Notes: generated from the letters alone by a model not told the origin. DNA of 64,000 nt from CBDBJR01 sp965206445 (GCA_965206445.1 CBDBJR010000002.1:310001-374000); one strand, 5' to 3'; counted from the first letter of the stretch, positions 17,971 to 29,117 are shown. Program-made: numbers and translations.

Positions 17971-18180
17971 CCAGGTTTTTAGCTGCCGATAATCTATCCC
18001 GAGAATATCCAATGTCAAATCCTCTTGAAAACAGCCGACCGGCGTCGGTGGGGCACCCTCCCACTTCCCCCATTTCCCCGTTGGGCACAGCGCCCAATGA
18101 GCCTATAACCACATATAACGGACATACAGCTACATATAACGGACCTATAGATACATCATATTGGTAACCATATAGCTGAT
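17971..18180 (+). promoter_or_regulatory. AT-rich upstream region of gene B with ACATATAACGGAC repeats
   Basis: The first part (17971-18100) shows no gene, only a small TTGGGC/GCCCAA stem near 18081-18097. From about 18101 the base composition becomes AT-rich. ACATATAACGGAC occurs twice in close tandem, then CTATAGATACATCATATTGG. This is the most promoter-like DNA before gene B, but no clear -35/-10 pair can be assigned. Confidence 0.35.
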
Positions 18181-18399
18181 ATGGCTATCCCCGCACCGTT
18201 TCCGCAGCAACCCCGTTGCCGCCTCCGTCCCGGCCTTTTCGTCCCCGGGCTGGTGCAGGGGGCCATGGCGCCGGATGCTGACGGCCCGTTGTTACCGGGC
18301 GGTCGCAATGGGGCTGTGCATCTGCGCGATTCGCTGAACGAGCCGGTCACCTCCACGCCGTTGCCGGAGGCCGTCAACAGCATCATACCGCCATGCTGA
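18181..18399 (+). CDS. Possible 72-residue upstream ORF overlapping gene B
   Basis: An open frame starts at ATG 18181 and ends inside the start of gene B, where ATGCTGA holds both the gene B start (18393) and this stop (18397-18399). The arrangement could couple translation of gene B, whose own ribosome binding site is weak. The peptide (MAIPAPFPQQPRCR...) is rich in Pro, Gly and Ala and I recognise no family. No good ribosome binding site precedes it. It may simply be GC-rich chance coding. Confidence 0.25.
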   Translation: MAIPAPFPQQPRCRLRPGLFVPGLVQGAMAPDADGPLLPGGRNGAVHLRDSLNEPVTSTPLPEAVNSIIPPC

Positions 18400-21300
18400 A
18401 ACGGCTGATTACACTCTTCCTGCTGTTATCAGCCCTCGCCCCGGCGTCGGCCAGCGCCCAGAGTTGCGACGGCGCACTCGAGTGGACCGGCATCGTCCCC
18501 GACTGCCTCTTGGGCAGTGCCACCTACCACGTCATGTTCATCACCACAGGTACTAGGACCGCTAGGAGCACCGACATCAACAACTACAACACCTACGTCC
18601 AGGAACAAGCCGCCGGGGCGGCCCTTTTTAGGGATACGCTCATCGGGGATACGCGCGTCGCCGACACCTTCAGAGCCATAGGTTCCACCCGGGCCAGGTT
18701 TGCACGCGACAACACGCGCATCAGAGGTAGAGTTTTCTACTTCAACGGCCGCAAGGTCGCGGACAACTTTAACGACTTCTGGGATGGCAGCTGGGATAGT
18801 CTGGAGGGGAGAAACCAGAACGGAGTGACCACCGGGAACGTGAGGGTCTGGACGGGCGGGGACAACAGAGGAATAAGACTGGCAAATGGCTTTTGGCTTG
18901 GTGCAGGTAACGTCCTGCAGGCTGATTCGGGCAGCCGTACCAATTACTTGGGCGGTGGTTTTAGTGCAGCAGCCAACGGCAATCGTAGACCGTTCTATGC
19001 CGTTTCCGGCCTCCTGAGGGTGCCCCCGGGAGTCAGCTTGAGCGAGCCGTCCTCGGCCACGCTGCCCGAAGGGTCGACCGATAGGTCGGCGACGCTGACG
19101 GTGAACCTGCCGGCCCCCGCCACCACCGCCCTGACGGTGCTGATTGATATTACCCAGACCACCCCGTCCGAGACACCGCCCGGAGTCACCTACGCACTGG
19201 ATTACAACGTCGCCATTGACGGTGATGCAGCCAATTTCAGCTTTGACAGTGCCGACCCCGACGTCCTGCGCACGCGGCGGGTGGTGGTGCCGTTTGCCAG
19301 AGGCCAGAGCAGTCGCACGCTGAAGTTGACGGCACTGAGTGACGCGGACACGCTAAACGAGGAATTGTCCATCAAGTTGGCAGACGGCGACAACTACAGA
19401 ATCGACACCACAGCCGTCGCCCGCACACTGACGCTGGCCGACAAGCCGACGGTGACCGGCGTCACCATCACCAGCACCGGCCCGTACGCCCTGGGCGAGG
19501 TGATTGAGCTGACCGCGACCTTCAGCGAAGAGGTGACGGTGTTTGATCAATCCGGCAATGTGGTAGCGGTGCCTGATCAATCCGGCAATCTGCCACAGAT
19601 CCGTATAGTGTTCGACGACGCCTCCAGCTCCGAGCGCCTGCGCCAGGCGGACTACACCAGTGGCAGTGGCTCGACGGCGCTGGTATTCAGCTACACGGTG
19701 CTCTCCAGCGACAACGATGATGATGGGGTGTTGGTGGAGCGTAACGCGCTGAGGCTCAACGGCGGCGGGATACAAAGCGCCCTCGGCGGCCCTGCGACGC
19801 TCTCGCACGCTGCGATTCCCGCGGACCCGGCGCATCGAGTGGATGTCATCGAGTCGCAGTTTCTCGGGGCAATCGTTGATGGCGATACGCTGACGCTGAC
19901 CTACACTGAGGCGCTCAACGAGGACTCGGTGCCGGCGTCGACAGACTGGAGGCTGTTTCTGAGAGTGGGCGCAGCCCCGACAGTGACGGCCGACAGCGTG
20001 ATTGTCAGTGGGATGACGGTGACGATGACGTTGAAGCCACCGGTGGAGCCAGGCGCTATCGTGGGGCTGATCTACACCCCCGGCACGAATCCGCTGCTTG
20101 ATCTGGCGGGCAACCGGGCCACCAATTTGGGCCGGGAGGTGGTCAACACCACGCTGGGGCTGGCGATCAACTCGCCGGCAGTCGACGAGGGCAACATCGG
20201 CTCGACGACGACGCTGACTTACGTGGTGACGCTGGCCGGCTTGCTGCAGCCAGTGGTGGATGCCGACTTGCTGCCACCAGAGGTGATAGTGCGCTACAAC
20301 ATTGAGGGGAACAGCACGGCGACCAGGGACACCGACTACGAGGTGGACGCCAGCGAAGGGACGTTTACCTTTACGCCGACCGTGACCACGCAGAACATTG
20401 TTGTCACGGTGCTCGGCGACACGCTGCACGAGCCAACCGAGACCATCATCGTCAGAGCAGCGATCACATCGCCGCGCGCGCTCGACGCCACCGGTACCGG
20501 CAGGATTACCAACGACGACCTCATCCCCGTAGTCAGTCTGGTGCTGACCCCGAACAGTATCGCCAGGGATGACAGTGACGGGAGGGAAGGTAGGACGAGA
20601 GTCACGGCAAGGCTTGACCGGATCTCGTCCGCGCCGACCAGGGTGACCGTCAGAGTGACCCCGGTCAGCCCGGCGGTGACGGGCGATTACAGGTTGAATA
20701 CTAATAGGTCGGTTCTGAACATTGCCGCCGGGGAGTTGAGCAGCACCGGGTTCATCACCATCACCGCTGTTAACAATGGCGTCACTGATCCCAGAGAGGT
20801 GACGGTGTCGGCCACGGTCGCCAACATCAGCAACGACATCACGAACCCGTCGGCCGTAACCCTCACCATCACTCCGACCATCCCCGGCGTCAATATATGC
20901 GATCGCACGCCGGAGGTGCGGGACGCGATTCTCGCTGCAGCGAGGACCAGCGACTGTACGGATGTGGCTCTGGCGTCGATTACCGGTAGGCTTAACCTGG
21001 CCGGCCAGCTTCGCGAGCAGCCGCAAAGCGGTGATTTTGACGGCTTGTTTAGGCTTGAGGAGTTGAGGCTGGAGCGCAACAGCGCCGTTTTCGGCGATGG
21101 CTTGCCGACCGGTCTTTTTCGCGACTTGCAGTCGCTGGAGACGTTGAGGCTGTTCCTAAACGGCCTGAAGACGCTGCCGGCCAACATTTTTAACGGCTTG
21201 CCGGCGCTCGAGGATCTGGCTTTGCATAGCAACGCCCTCACCTCGATCGATGTCGACGCGTTCAACGGCCTGCATGCGCTGGAGGAGTTGCGCTTGCTGG

Positions 21301-24300
21301 GCAATGATTTCACGGAGGACACCGGCCTGCCGGACGGCGTGTTTGACGAGGTGCTCGGTAATCTGGGCGTGATTGGCGAGGGCTTCACAGGTTCATTCTC
21401 AATTGACTCTCGCGTCCGCGCCGCCCATTTTGTCTGCTCCCGCGACGACGACGCCGCGGCCATTGTCGCCTTTGTCGGTGCGACTGACTGCCTCCGGGTC
21501 ACCTCGGCGCAATTCAACGTCTACCGCAACACCAGGTTGAGCGGCCTGGTCATTTCCGCCGGTGCCCTCACCCCGGTGTTTGCCCCCGACACCACCGCCT
21601 ATACCACCGCCATCGTCCCCAACAACGTCGCCACCGTGACCGTCACGCCGACAGCCAGCCAGACCGGCTCCACCATTACCATCAGCGGTAGTAATGTAAA
21701 CAGCGGCAACACCAGTGACCCGATTGATCTGACAGCGGGCACGGCGACGCCGATTGACATTGTCGTGACCGCCGCCGAAGCGGCCGGCGCGCAGACCTAC
21801 ACCGTCACCATCACCCGTGCGTCGTTGCCGATCATCACCGCTATTGAGTTGACCTCGGGCGCCGGCGACGATGGGATCTACACGGTGGACGACACGATTG
21901 ACGCGACAGTCACGTTCAGCGAGCCGGTCATCGTCACCGACCTGCCGCAACTGGCACTGACCGTGGGCACGCAGACGCGCCAGGCCGTCTACGTCAGCGG
22001 CACCACAACCTCGGCGCTGGTATTCCGCTACACAGTGCGCGTCGGCGACAGCGATAGTGACGGCGTGACCATCGGCGAAAATTCGCTGCGCCACACCGGC
22101 AGCAGTACGATTCGGGACGCGCTCACCGCCACCACCGACGCGATGGTCAGGCATCAGGTGACGGTCCTGCCCAACCGGGAACATAAAGTAGACGGCGTCG
22201 CCCCAACGGTCACCGGTGTCGCCATCACCGCCGGCCCGCACGGCGAGGGCACAGCGATTGAGGTGACGGCGACCTTCAGCGAAGCAGTCACGGTAGTCGG
22301 TACGCCGCAGATACCGCTGACGGTGGGCACCGCCATCCGCCAGGCAGTCTACACCGGCGGCAGCGACTCGCCGGTGCTGGCATTCCGCTACACGGTGGTC
22401 GCCCGCGAGAGCGATGACGATGGGGTTGAGGTGGCGCAAAATGCACTGACGGCCAACGGCGGCACCATCCGGGACATCGTCGGCCACGACGCAGTGCTCG
22501 CACACGCTGCCGTTGCCGCCGACACGGTCAATCGGGTAGAGACCATCGCGCCGACGCTATTTACGGCAACCATTGATTTCGATATCCTGACGCTGACCTA
22601 CAACGAGCGACTCGACGCCAGCTCGGCACCGGCACCGGCAGACTACACGTTGGAGGTGAATAACGCCGACGGGGTCAACGAGGATCGTAGCATCGGCGCT
22701 GTGACTGTCAGCGGGCCGATGACGGTGCGGCTGGTGCTGATGGACGACCGGGGCGTGGATTCAGGCTTCACTGTGCGACTGGCCTACGCCGCCACCGCCG
22801 CGAATCCGCTGCGTGATCTGGCCGGCAACCGGGCCGCCGGTTTCCCGCTCCAGGATGTGAAAAACAACACCGAGGACAATACGCCTCCGGATTTCGGCTC
22901 GCAGACCATTGGCGACCTGACCTACTTTGTAGGCAGAGCCATCCCCATCCTCACGCTGCCGACGCCCACCGGCGGCAACGGCGCACTGAGCTACACACTC
23001 GACCCGCAGCGGTTGCCGAACGGCTTGACACACGATACGGCGCTGCGCCAAATCACCGGCGCACCGAGGGATGTGACGCGAAACCCGGCGACCTACACCT
23101 ACACCGTAAGCGACAGTGACTCGGATATCAGCAGCGACGACACCGACAGTCTGACGTTCACGATCGCCACCAGAACCCTCCTCGGCGCGATCACTGGCTC
23201 CGTCACCGAAGACGGGGACGAGGTGAGCTCTGCGGTGAGTAGTATATTGAGATTGGACGGTACCCGTACAGCAGACTTCACAGCGCAGTCAGTTGACAGT
23301 GCGTATGGCACGTTCACCATAGGCTCTACTGGCGACTGGAGCTACGTCCTGAACAACGCCGCCGACGCCGTCCAGTCTCTGGCCGCGGGCGAGACTGTCG
23401 CCGATCAGTTCATCGTGGAGACCACCCAGAACTTCACCATCACCATCACCATCACCATCACCGGCACCAACGACCTGCCCAACGCCGAGGCCGGCGCCCG
23501 GCAAACCGTGACTGAAAACGACGAGGTCACGCTGGTGGGCACAGGCACCGACCCGGATGTCAGCGACGTGCTGACCTATCAATGGGCGCAGACCGGCACG
23601 CCCACGGTCGAACTCATCAGCCCGACGAGCGCCACCGCCGGCTTCACCGCACCCATTTTGAACTTGAACGCGGGCGAGACCGAGGACCTGACGTTCACCC
23701 TGACCGTCACCGACTCGCAGGTCAGCGCCACCGACACAGTGATCATCACCGTCATGCCGCCACCAGCGCCTGCTGCCACACTGCGCGGCACGCTGACCGA
23801 AGCCGATCTGTTCGCCGCAACGACACCGACAGTCACCGTCACACTGGCCAGAACGGAATACGTGACCGCCGATGATCTGCTGCCGAGCCACTTCACGCCG
23901 ACCGACAACGTCGCCGGTGAGGTGACGGTCACCGGTGTCACCCGCGACACCGCCACCACCGCCACGTTGGCGCTGGCGTATAACAACGTGGACATCATCA
24001 CCGCCACCGGCACCCTGTCCATCACCGTCGCCGCCGCCGGCCACACCAACGACGACGCCCTGACCACTGGCACCATCCCGATTACCGCCAGTGCCGGCGT
24101 CAATATCTGCGGCCGCACGTCACAGGTGCAGGATGCCATTCTCGCCGCCATCACGCCCCCCACCGACTGCAGCAATGTGCCGACGTTGGGGCTGGAATCG
24201 GTGACGGTGCTTGATCTGGCCAATCAAAGGATCACCGCGTTGCAAAGCAGTGATTTTGCCGGCTTGACGGAGCTGGTGACTTTGGATTTGAGCACCACCG

Positions 24301-27300
24301 AACTCACTACATTGCCCGCCGACATTTTTGCCGGCTTGACGGCGCTGGCGACTTTGGATTTATCCGACAACGAGTTTATAGCAGGCGGTCTGCCCACCGG
24401 GGTCTTTGACGACGTGCTCAATGCCCCGGGCGAGACGGAACCCGACATCACTGTGGACCTCGCCGCCCGCCAGGCCCATTTTGTCTGCTCCCGTGACGAC
24501 GCCGATGCCATTGTCACGGCGACCGGCGTGACCGACTGCCTCCAGATCTCCTCGGCGCAATTGAACACCGCTCTGTCGCTGTTGAGCGATGCCACGTTGA
24601 GCCAACTGACCATTTCCGACGGCGCTGCCCTCGACCCGGTGTTTGCCCCCGGCACCACCACCTATACCGCCACCGTCCTCAACCGCGTCGTCAGCGTGAC
24701 CGTCACGCCGGTCGCCGCCCAGACCCGCACCACCATTCGCGCCACCATTACCGTCAACGCCAACCCGGTGGACAGCGGCAGCGGCAGTGCGCGCATTACC
24801 CTGATCGAAGGCACGCCGGAGGACATTGTGATTGCAGTGACCGCCGCCGACACGACCACCACACAGACCTATACCGTCACCGTCACCCGCGCGCCGGTGC
24901 CGAGCATCACCGCCATTGAGTTGACCTCGAATGGCGTCTACGCGATTGGCGACGCGATTGAGGCGACAGTCACCTTCAGCCCGCCGGTCACCGTCACCGG
25001 CCGGCCGCAGTTGGCGCTGACCGTAGGCCCGCAGACGCGCCAGGCGGTCTACGCCAGCGGCAGCAGCACGGACACGGCCACGGCGCTGGTATTCCGCTAC
25101 ACAGTGGCCGCCGCCGCCGAGGACGAGGACAATGATGGCGTGAGCATCGGTGAAAATGCGCTGGCCCACACCACCGACACCAACGGCAGTACGAGTACGA
25201 TTCGAGCCACGGACGACGCCACCACCGACGCACTGATCACGCACAGCGTGACAGTCGCCGCTGACACCCAGCACAGTGTAGACGGCGTCGCCCCAACGAT
25301 CGTCGACAGCGATGTCGCCATCAGCAGCACCGGCCCGTACGTCGAGGGCAACGCGATTGAGTTGACGGCGACCTTCAGCGAAGCCGTCACGGTGGACACC
25401 ACCGATGGCACGCCGCAGATACCGCTGACGGTGGGCCCGGCGGTCTACGCCAGCGGCAGCAGCACGGCCACGGTGCTGGTATTCCGCCACATAGTGGCCG
25501 CCGGCGACAATGATGACGATGGGGTTGAGGTGGCGGAAAACACCCTGACGGCCAACGGCGGCACCATCCGGGACGCCGCCGGCAACAATGCAGTACTCGC
25601 TCACAACCGCATTGACGCCGCCGCCGCCAATCGAGTGGACACCGCCACGCCGACGGTCAGCACGGCCACCATCAACGGCGCCACCCTGACACTGACTTAC
25701 AACGAGGTGCTTGACACCAACTCGGTGCCGGCGCTGACAGACTACACGCTGAGGCTGGAGTCGGGCACTGCCCCGACGGTGAACGCCGGCGGCGTGACTA
25801 TCGACGGGGCGACCGTGACGCTGGCGCTGAGTGCGACTGTGTTATCGACCGATGTCGTGACGCTGGCCTACACCGCCGCCGCGAACCCGCTGCGCGATCT
25901 GGTCGGCAACCAGGCCGCCGATCTCACGACCCAGGCGGTGGAGAACACCACCCCCGGCGCCGATATATGCGACCGCACACCGAGGGTGCGGGACGCGATT
26001 AGAATTGCAGCGGGGGCCACCGACTGTGCGGATGTGGATCTGGTGTTGGTTACCGGCACGCTTAATCTGGCTGGTCAGCTTGAGGAGCGGCCGGAAAGCG
26101 GTGATTTTGACGGCTTGTCGGCGCTTCAGGAATTGCGGCTGGGCGGCAACAGCGGCGTTTTTGGCGGCAGCTTGCCGGCCAATCTTTTTCTCGGCTTGCA
26201 GTCGCTGGAGAGGTTGTTGCTGCGCTTTAACGGCCTGACGGCGCTGCCGGCCGACATTTTTGCCGGGTTGCCGGCGCTCGAGAATCTGGATTTAAGGAAC
26301 AACGCCCTCGCCTCGATCGGGGTCGGCGCGTTCAACGGCCTGGATGCGCTGAATATGCTGCGCTTGGAAACCAATACCATTGGCGAGCCGCCTTCTCCTT
26401 CCTTCAGGCCGGGCACCGGCCTGCCGGACGGTGTGTTTGACGCCGTGCTCAATACCCTGGGCGTGATTGGCACTGACTTCACAGTTGACCAGAGCGTCCG
26501 CGACGCCCATTTTGTCTGCTCCCGTGACGACAGAGATGCCATTGTCACCGCCACCGACGGCGTGACCGACTGCCTCCGGATCTCCTCGGCGCAACTCACC
26601 GCCGCTCTGCCGTTGAGCGATGCCACGTTGAGCCAACTGATCATTTCCCCCGGCACCCTCGACCCGGTGTTTGCCGCCGGCACCACCGCCTATACCGCCA
26701 CCGTCCTCAACAGCGTCGACATCGTGACCGTCACGCCGGTCGCCGCCCAGACCCGCACCACCATTACCGTCAACGCCAACCCGGTGGACAGCGGCAGTGC
26801 GCGCATTACCCTGACCGCGCCCGCAGGCACGCCGGAGGACATTGTGATTGCAGTGACCGCCGCCGACGCAACCACCACGCAGACCTATACCGTCACCGTC
26901 ACCCGCGCGTCGGCGCCGAGCATCACCGCCATCGCGTTGACCTCAAATGCCGGCGATGGCGTCTACGCGATTGGCGACGCGATTGAGGCGACAGTCACCT
27001 TCAGCCAGCCGGTCACCGTCACCAACCTGCCGCAGTTGGCGCTGACCGTAGGCACGCAGACGCGCCAGGCGGTCTACGCCAGCGACAGCAGCACAGCCAC
27101 GGCGCTGGCATTCCGCTACACAGTGGCTGCCGCCGACGAGGACGATGACGGCGTGAGCATCGATGCAGATGCGCTGACCCACATCACTGGCACCAACGCC
27201 AGTACGATTCGAGCCGTAGCCGACACCACCACCGACGCGCTGATCACGCACAGCGCGGTCGCCGCTGACACCCAGCACAGAGTAGACGGCGTCGCCCCAA

Positions 27301-29117
27301 CAATCGTCAACAACGGCGATGTCGCCATCAGCACCGGCCCGTACATTGAGGGCGAAGCGATTGAGTTAACGGCAACCTTCAGCGAAGCAGTCACGGTGGA
27401 CACCACCGTCGGCACGCCGCAGATAGAGCTGACGGTGGACGCGACGCCGCGCCAGGCGGTCTACGCCAGCGGCAGTACAACCACGGCGCTGGTATTCAGC
27501 TACACAGTGGTCGCCGGCGAAAACGATGCCGATGGGGTCGAGGTAGCGCAAAACGCACTGGAGCCAAACAACGGCACCATCCGGGACGCCGCCGGCAACA
27601 ATGCAGTACTCGATCACAACCTCATTGCCGCCACCCCCGCCAATCGAGTGGACACCGCCGCGCCGACAATCAGCACGGCAACAATTGATGGCAGGACACT
27701 GACACTGACCTACGATGAGGAACTCGACGCCATCTCGGTGCCGGCACCGTCAGACTACACGCTGAGGCTGACGTCGGGCACTGCCCCAACGGTGAACACC
27801 GGCGGCGTGACGATCAGCGGGACGAGAGTAACGCTGGCGCTGAGCGCAGCCGTAGTATCGACCGATGACGTGACGCTGACCTACACTGCCGACGCGAATC
27901 CGCTGCTGGATCTGGCCGGCAACCGGGCCGCCGATCTCTCGGCCCAGACGGTAGACAACACCACCGACGCACTGCCGAGCTTTGGCACTGCGGCAGTGGC
28001 GGCGCAGATTTACACAGTCGGCGTGGCCGTCGACCCGGTACTACAACTACCGGCGGCGAGCGGTGGCAACGAGCCGCTGAGCTACACGCTGGCGCCGGCG
28101 CTGCCGAACGGCCTGACATTCAATGCGGAGAACCGCCAGATCAGCGGCACGCCGACGGCGTCGGCGCCGCCGACGACCTACACACTGACGGCGACCGATG
28201 CCGACGCCAGCGACCCGGACAGCGCCACACTTGAGTTCATGCTGACCGTCATCGACGCTGTGGTCAGCGCAACCCTGACCGCGACGGCGCCGCTGACCGA
28301 AGCCGCGCTGTTTGCGAGTACGTCGCCGACCGTCACGGTCACACTGGTAAACACCGAATACGAGGCCACGCTGACGCCGGCGAGCTTCACCGTGAGTGAT
28401 ACCGTAGCCGGGGGCGACATCACACTGGACGACGTCAACCGCGGCGCTGACGGCACCACCGCCACGTTGACGCTGGGGTTTGACGGCGCGGACCTCACCG
28501 GTGACGGCGACCTGTCGGTCACGGTCACGGCTGCCGGGCACACCGGCCCCGGCGACCTGTCTGCCGGCAGTGTGTCAATCACCGCCAGCACCGGCGTCAA
28601 TGTCTGCGGCCGCACGGCACAGGTGCGGGATGCGATTGTCGGACAGGATGCGATTGTCAGAGAGTCCTCTGCCACCGAATGCACGAGCATCACCGAACTG
28701 GCAAGCATTACAGTGCTTGATTTGGGCGGGCAAAGCATCGTTTCGCTGCAACCCGGCGATTTTGCCGGCTTGACGGCGCTGCAGGCGTTGGATTTGTTCA
28801 ACAACCACCTGGAGGCACTGCCCGCCACCATTTTTGCCGGCTTGACGGCGCTGCAGGGTTTGGGTTTGGGCAACAACGCTCTGGCGGCACTGCCCGCCAC
28901 CATTTTTGACGGCTTGACGGCGCTGGAGATTTTAGGTTTGGGCAACAACGCCCTGAAGCTCCTGCCCGCCACCATCTTTAACGGTCTGGAGAAGCTTAAT
29001 ACTTTGGGAATATTCGGCAACGATTTCACGGCGAACACCGGACTGCCCGCCGGCACCTTTGACGACGTGCTGGATACCCTGGGCCCCATTACAACACCCG
29101 GACCCCCCCCGCTTTGA
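18393..29117 (+). CDS. Giant secreted LRR/cadherin-type modular protein B
   Basis: Complete 3,574-residue protein. MLKRLITLFLLLSALAPASA is a clear signal peptide, probably cut after ASAQ. An N-terminal domain (18480-19020; YHVMFITTGT, YFNGRKVADNFNDFWDGSWD) is shared with gene C. Modules then run: Calx-beta-like, E-set-like DDDGV, SwmB-like, Calx-beta, Ig-like, LRR 1 (20885-21525), cadherin-like beta-sandwich, two DDDGV modules, SwmB-like, He_PIG, one VCBS repeat (23170-23475), PKD-like, LTEA.LF, LRR 2 (24100-24590), further modules, LRR 3 (25957-26620), further modules, LTEA.LF and LRR 4 (28597-29117). Like gene A it ends PGPPPL at a C8 tract, missing the last LRR cap. No membrane anchor or sorting signal is visible. 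Probably a cell-surface or released adhesin/receptor; the ligand is unknown. Confidence 0.92.
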   Translation: MLKRLITLFLLLSALAPASASAQSCDGALEWTGIVPDCLLGSATYHVMFITTGTRTARSTDINNYNTYVQEQAAGAALFRDTLIGDTRVADTFRAIGSTRARFARDNTRIRGRVFYFNGRKVADNFNDFWDGSWDSLEGRNQNGVTTGNVRVWTGGDNRGIRLANGFWLGAGNVLQADSGSRTNYLGGGFSAAANGNRRPFYAVSGLLRVPPGVSLSEPSSATLPEGSTDRSATLTVNLPAPATTALTVLIDITQTTPSETPPGVTYALDYNVAIDGDAANFSFDSADPDVLRTRRVVVPFARGQSSRTLKLTALSDADTLNEELSIKLADGDNYRIDTTAVARTLTLADKPTVTGVTITSTGPYALGEVIELTATFSEEVTVFDQSGNVVAVPDQSGNLPQIRIVFDDASSSERLRQADYTSGSGSTALVFSYTVLSSDNDDDGVLVERNALRLNGGGIQSALGGPATLSHAAIPADPAHRVDVIESQFLGAIVDGDTLTLTYTEALNEDSVPASTDWRLFLRVGAAPTVTADSVIVSGMTVTMTLKPPVEPGAIVGLIYTPGTNPLLDLAGNRATNLGREVVNTTLGLAINSPAVDEGNIGSTTTLTYVVTLAGLLQPVVDADLLPPEVIVRYNIEGNSTATRDTDYEVDASEGTFTFTPTVTTQNIVVTVLGDTLHEPTETIIVRAAITSPRALDATGTGRITNDDLIPVVSLVLTPNSIARDDSDGREGRTRVTARLDRISSAPTRVTVRVTPVSPAVTGDYRLNTNRSVLNIAAGELSSTGFITITAVNNGVTDPREVTVSATVANISNDITNPSAVTLTITPTIPGVNICDRTPEVRDAILAAARTSDCTDVALASITGRLNLAGQLREQPQSGDFDGLFRLEELRLERNSAVFGDGLPTGLFRDLQSLETLRLFLNGLKTLPANIFNGLPALEDLALHSNALTSIDVDAFNGLHALEELRLLGNDFTEDTGLPDGVFDEVLGNLGVIGEGFTGSFSIDSRVRAAHFVCSRDDDAAAIVAFVGATDCLRVTSAQFNVYRNTRLSGLVISAGALTPVFAPDTTAYTTAIVPNNVATVTVTPTASQTGSTITISGSNVNSGNTSDPIDLTAGTATPIDIVVTAAEAAGAQTYTVTITRASLPIITAIELTSGAGDDGIYTVDDTIDATVTFSEPVIVTDLPQLALTVGTQTRQAVYVSGTTTSALVFRYTVRVGDSDSDGVTIGENSLRHTGSSTIRDALTATTDAMVRHQVTVLPNREHKVDGVAPTVTGVAITAGPHGEGTAIEVTATFSEAVTVVGTPQIPLTVGTAIRQAVYTGGSDSPVLAFRYTVVARESDDDGVEVAQNALTANGGTIRDIVGHDAVLAHAAVAADTVNRVETIAPTLFTATIDFDILTLTYNERLDASSAPAPADYTLEVNNADGVNEDRSIGAVTVSGPMTVRLVLMDDRGVDSGFTVRLAYAATAANPLRDLAGNRAAGFPLQDVKNNTEDNTPPDFGSQTIGDLTYFVGRAIPILTLPTPTGGNGALSYTLDPQRLPNGLTHDTALRQITGAPRDVTRNPATYTYTVSDSDSDISSDDTDSLTFTIATRTLLGAITGSVTEDGDEVSSAVSSILRLDGTRTADFTAQSVDSAYGTFTIGSTGDWSYVLNNAADAVQSLAAGETVADQFIVETTQNFTITITITITGTNDLPNAEAGARQTVTENDEVTLVGTGTDPDVSDVLTYQWAQTGTPTVELISPTSATAGFTAPILNLNAGETEDLTFTLTVTDSQVSATDTVIITVMPPPAPAATLRGTLTEADLFAATTPTVTVTLARTEYVTADDLLPSHFTPTDNVAGEVTVTGVTRDTATTATLALAYNNVDIITATGTLSITVAAAGHTNDDALTTGTIPITASAGVNICGRTSQVQDAILAAITPPTDCSNVPTLGLESVTVLDLANQRITALQSSDFAGLTELVTLDLSTTELTTLPADIFAGLTALATLDLSDNEFIAGGLPTGVFDDVLNAPGETEPDITVDLAARQAHFVCSRDDADAIVTATGVTDCLQISSAQLNTALSLLSDATLSQLTISDGAALDPVFAPGTTTYTATVLNRVVSVTVTPVAAQTRTTIRATITVNANPVDSGSGSARITLIEGTPEDIVIAVTAADTTTTQTYTVTVTRAPVPSITAIELTSNGVYAIGDAIEATVTFSPPVTVTGRPQLALTVGPQTRQAVYASGSSTDTATALVFRYTVAAAAEDEDNDGVSIGENALAHTTDTNGSTSTIRATDDATTDALITHSVTVAADTQHSVDGVAPTIVDSDVAISSTGPYVEGNAIELTATFSEAVTVDTTDGTPQIPLTVGPAVYASGSSTATVLVFRHIVAAGDNDDDGVEVAENTLTANGGTIRDAAGNNAVLAHNRIDAAAANRVDTATPTVSTATINGATLTLTYNEVLDTNSVPALTDYTLRLESGTAPTVNAGGVTIDGATVTLALSATVLSTDVVTLAYTAAANPLRDLVGNQAADLTTQAVENTTPGADICDRTPRVRDAIRIAAGATDCADVDLVLVTGTLNLAGQLEERPESGDFDGLSALQELRLGGNSGVFGGSLPANLFLGLQSLERLLLRFNGLTALPADIFAGLPALENLDLRNNALASIGVGAFNGLDALNMLRLETNTIGEPPSPSFRPGTGLPDGVFDAVLNTLGVIGTDFTVDQSVRDAHFVCSRDDRDAIVTATDGVTDCLRISSAQLTAALPLSDATLSQLIISPGTLDPVFAAGTTAYTATVLNSVDIVTVTPVAAQTRTTITVNANPVDSGSARITLTAPAGTPEDIVIAVTAADATTTQTYTVTVTRASAPSITAIALTSNAGDGVYAIGDAIEATVTFSQPVTVTNLPQLALTVGTQTRQAVYASDSSTATALAFRYTVAAADEDDDGVSIDADALTHITGTNASTIRAVADTTTDALITHSAVAADTQHRVDGVAPTIVNNGDVAISTGPYIEGEAIELTATFSEAVTVDTTVGTPQIELTVDATPRQAVYASGSTTTALVFSYTVVAGENDADGVEVAQNALEPNNGTIRDAAGNNAVLDHNLIAATPANRVDTAAPTISTATIDGRTLTLTYDEELDAISVPAPSDYTLRLTSGTAPTVNTGGVTISGTRVTLALSAAVVSTDDVTLTYTADANPLLDLAGNRAADLSAQTVDNTTDALPSFGTAAVAAQIYTVGVAVDPVLQLPAASGGNEPLSYTLAPALPNGLTFNAENRQISGTPTASAPPTTYTLTATDADASDPDSATLEFMLTVIDAVVSATLTATAPLTEAALFASTSPTVTVTLVNTEYEATLTPASFTVSDTVAGGDITLDDVNRGADGTTATLTLGFDGADLTGDGDLSVTVTAAGHTGPGDLSAGSVSITASTGVNVCGRTAQVRDAIVGQDAIVRESSATECTSITELASITVLDLGGQSIVSLQPGDFAGLTALQALDLFNNHLEALPATIFAGLTALQGLGLGNNALAALPATIFDGLTALEILGLGNNALKLLPATIFNGLEKLNTLGIFGNDFTANTGLPAGTFDDVLDTLGPITTPGPPPL
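29103..29110 (+). other. C8 homopolymer at the frameshift site ending gene B
   Basis: The same eight-C tract as in gene A, at the matching position. With C8 translation ends PGPPPL at 29117; with C7 it would continue into the intact LRR C-cap. That both copies carry C8 argues against a random sequencing error in one copy but does not exclude a systematic one. Confidence 0.8.

Noticed and set aside
18081..18097. Small TTGGGC/GCCCAA stem as a terminator
   Set aside because: No T-run follows and no gene ends immediately upstream except the IS transposase 150 bp away.
13712..29117. Diversity-generating retroelement acting on the LRRs
   Set aside because: No reverse transcriptase or template repeat is seen in the window, and the changes are not restricted to adenine positions. 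Gene conversion fits better.
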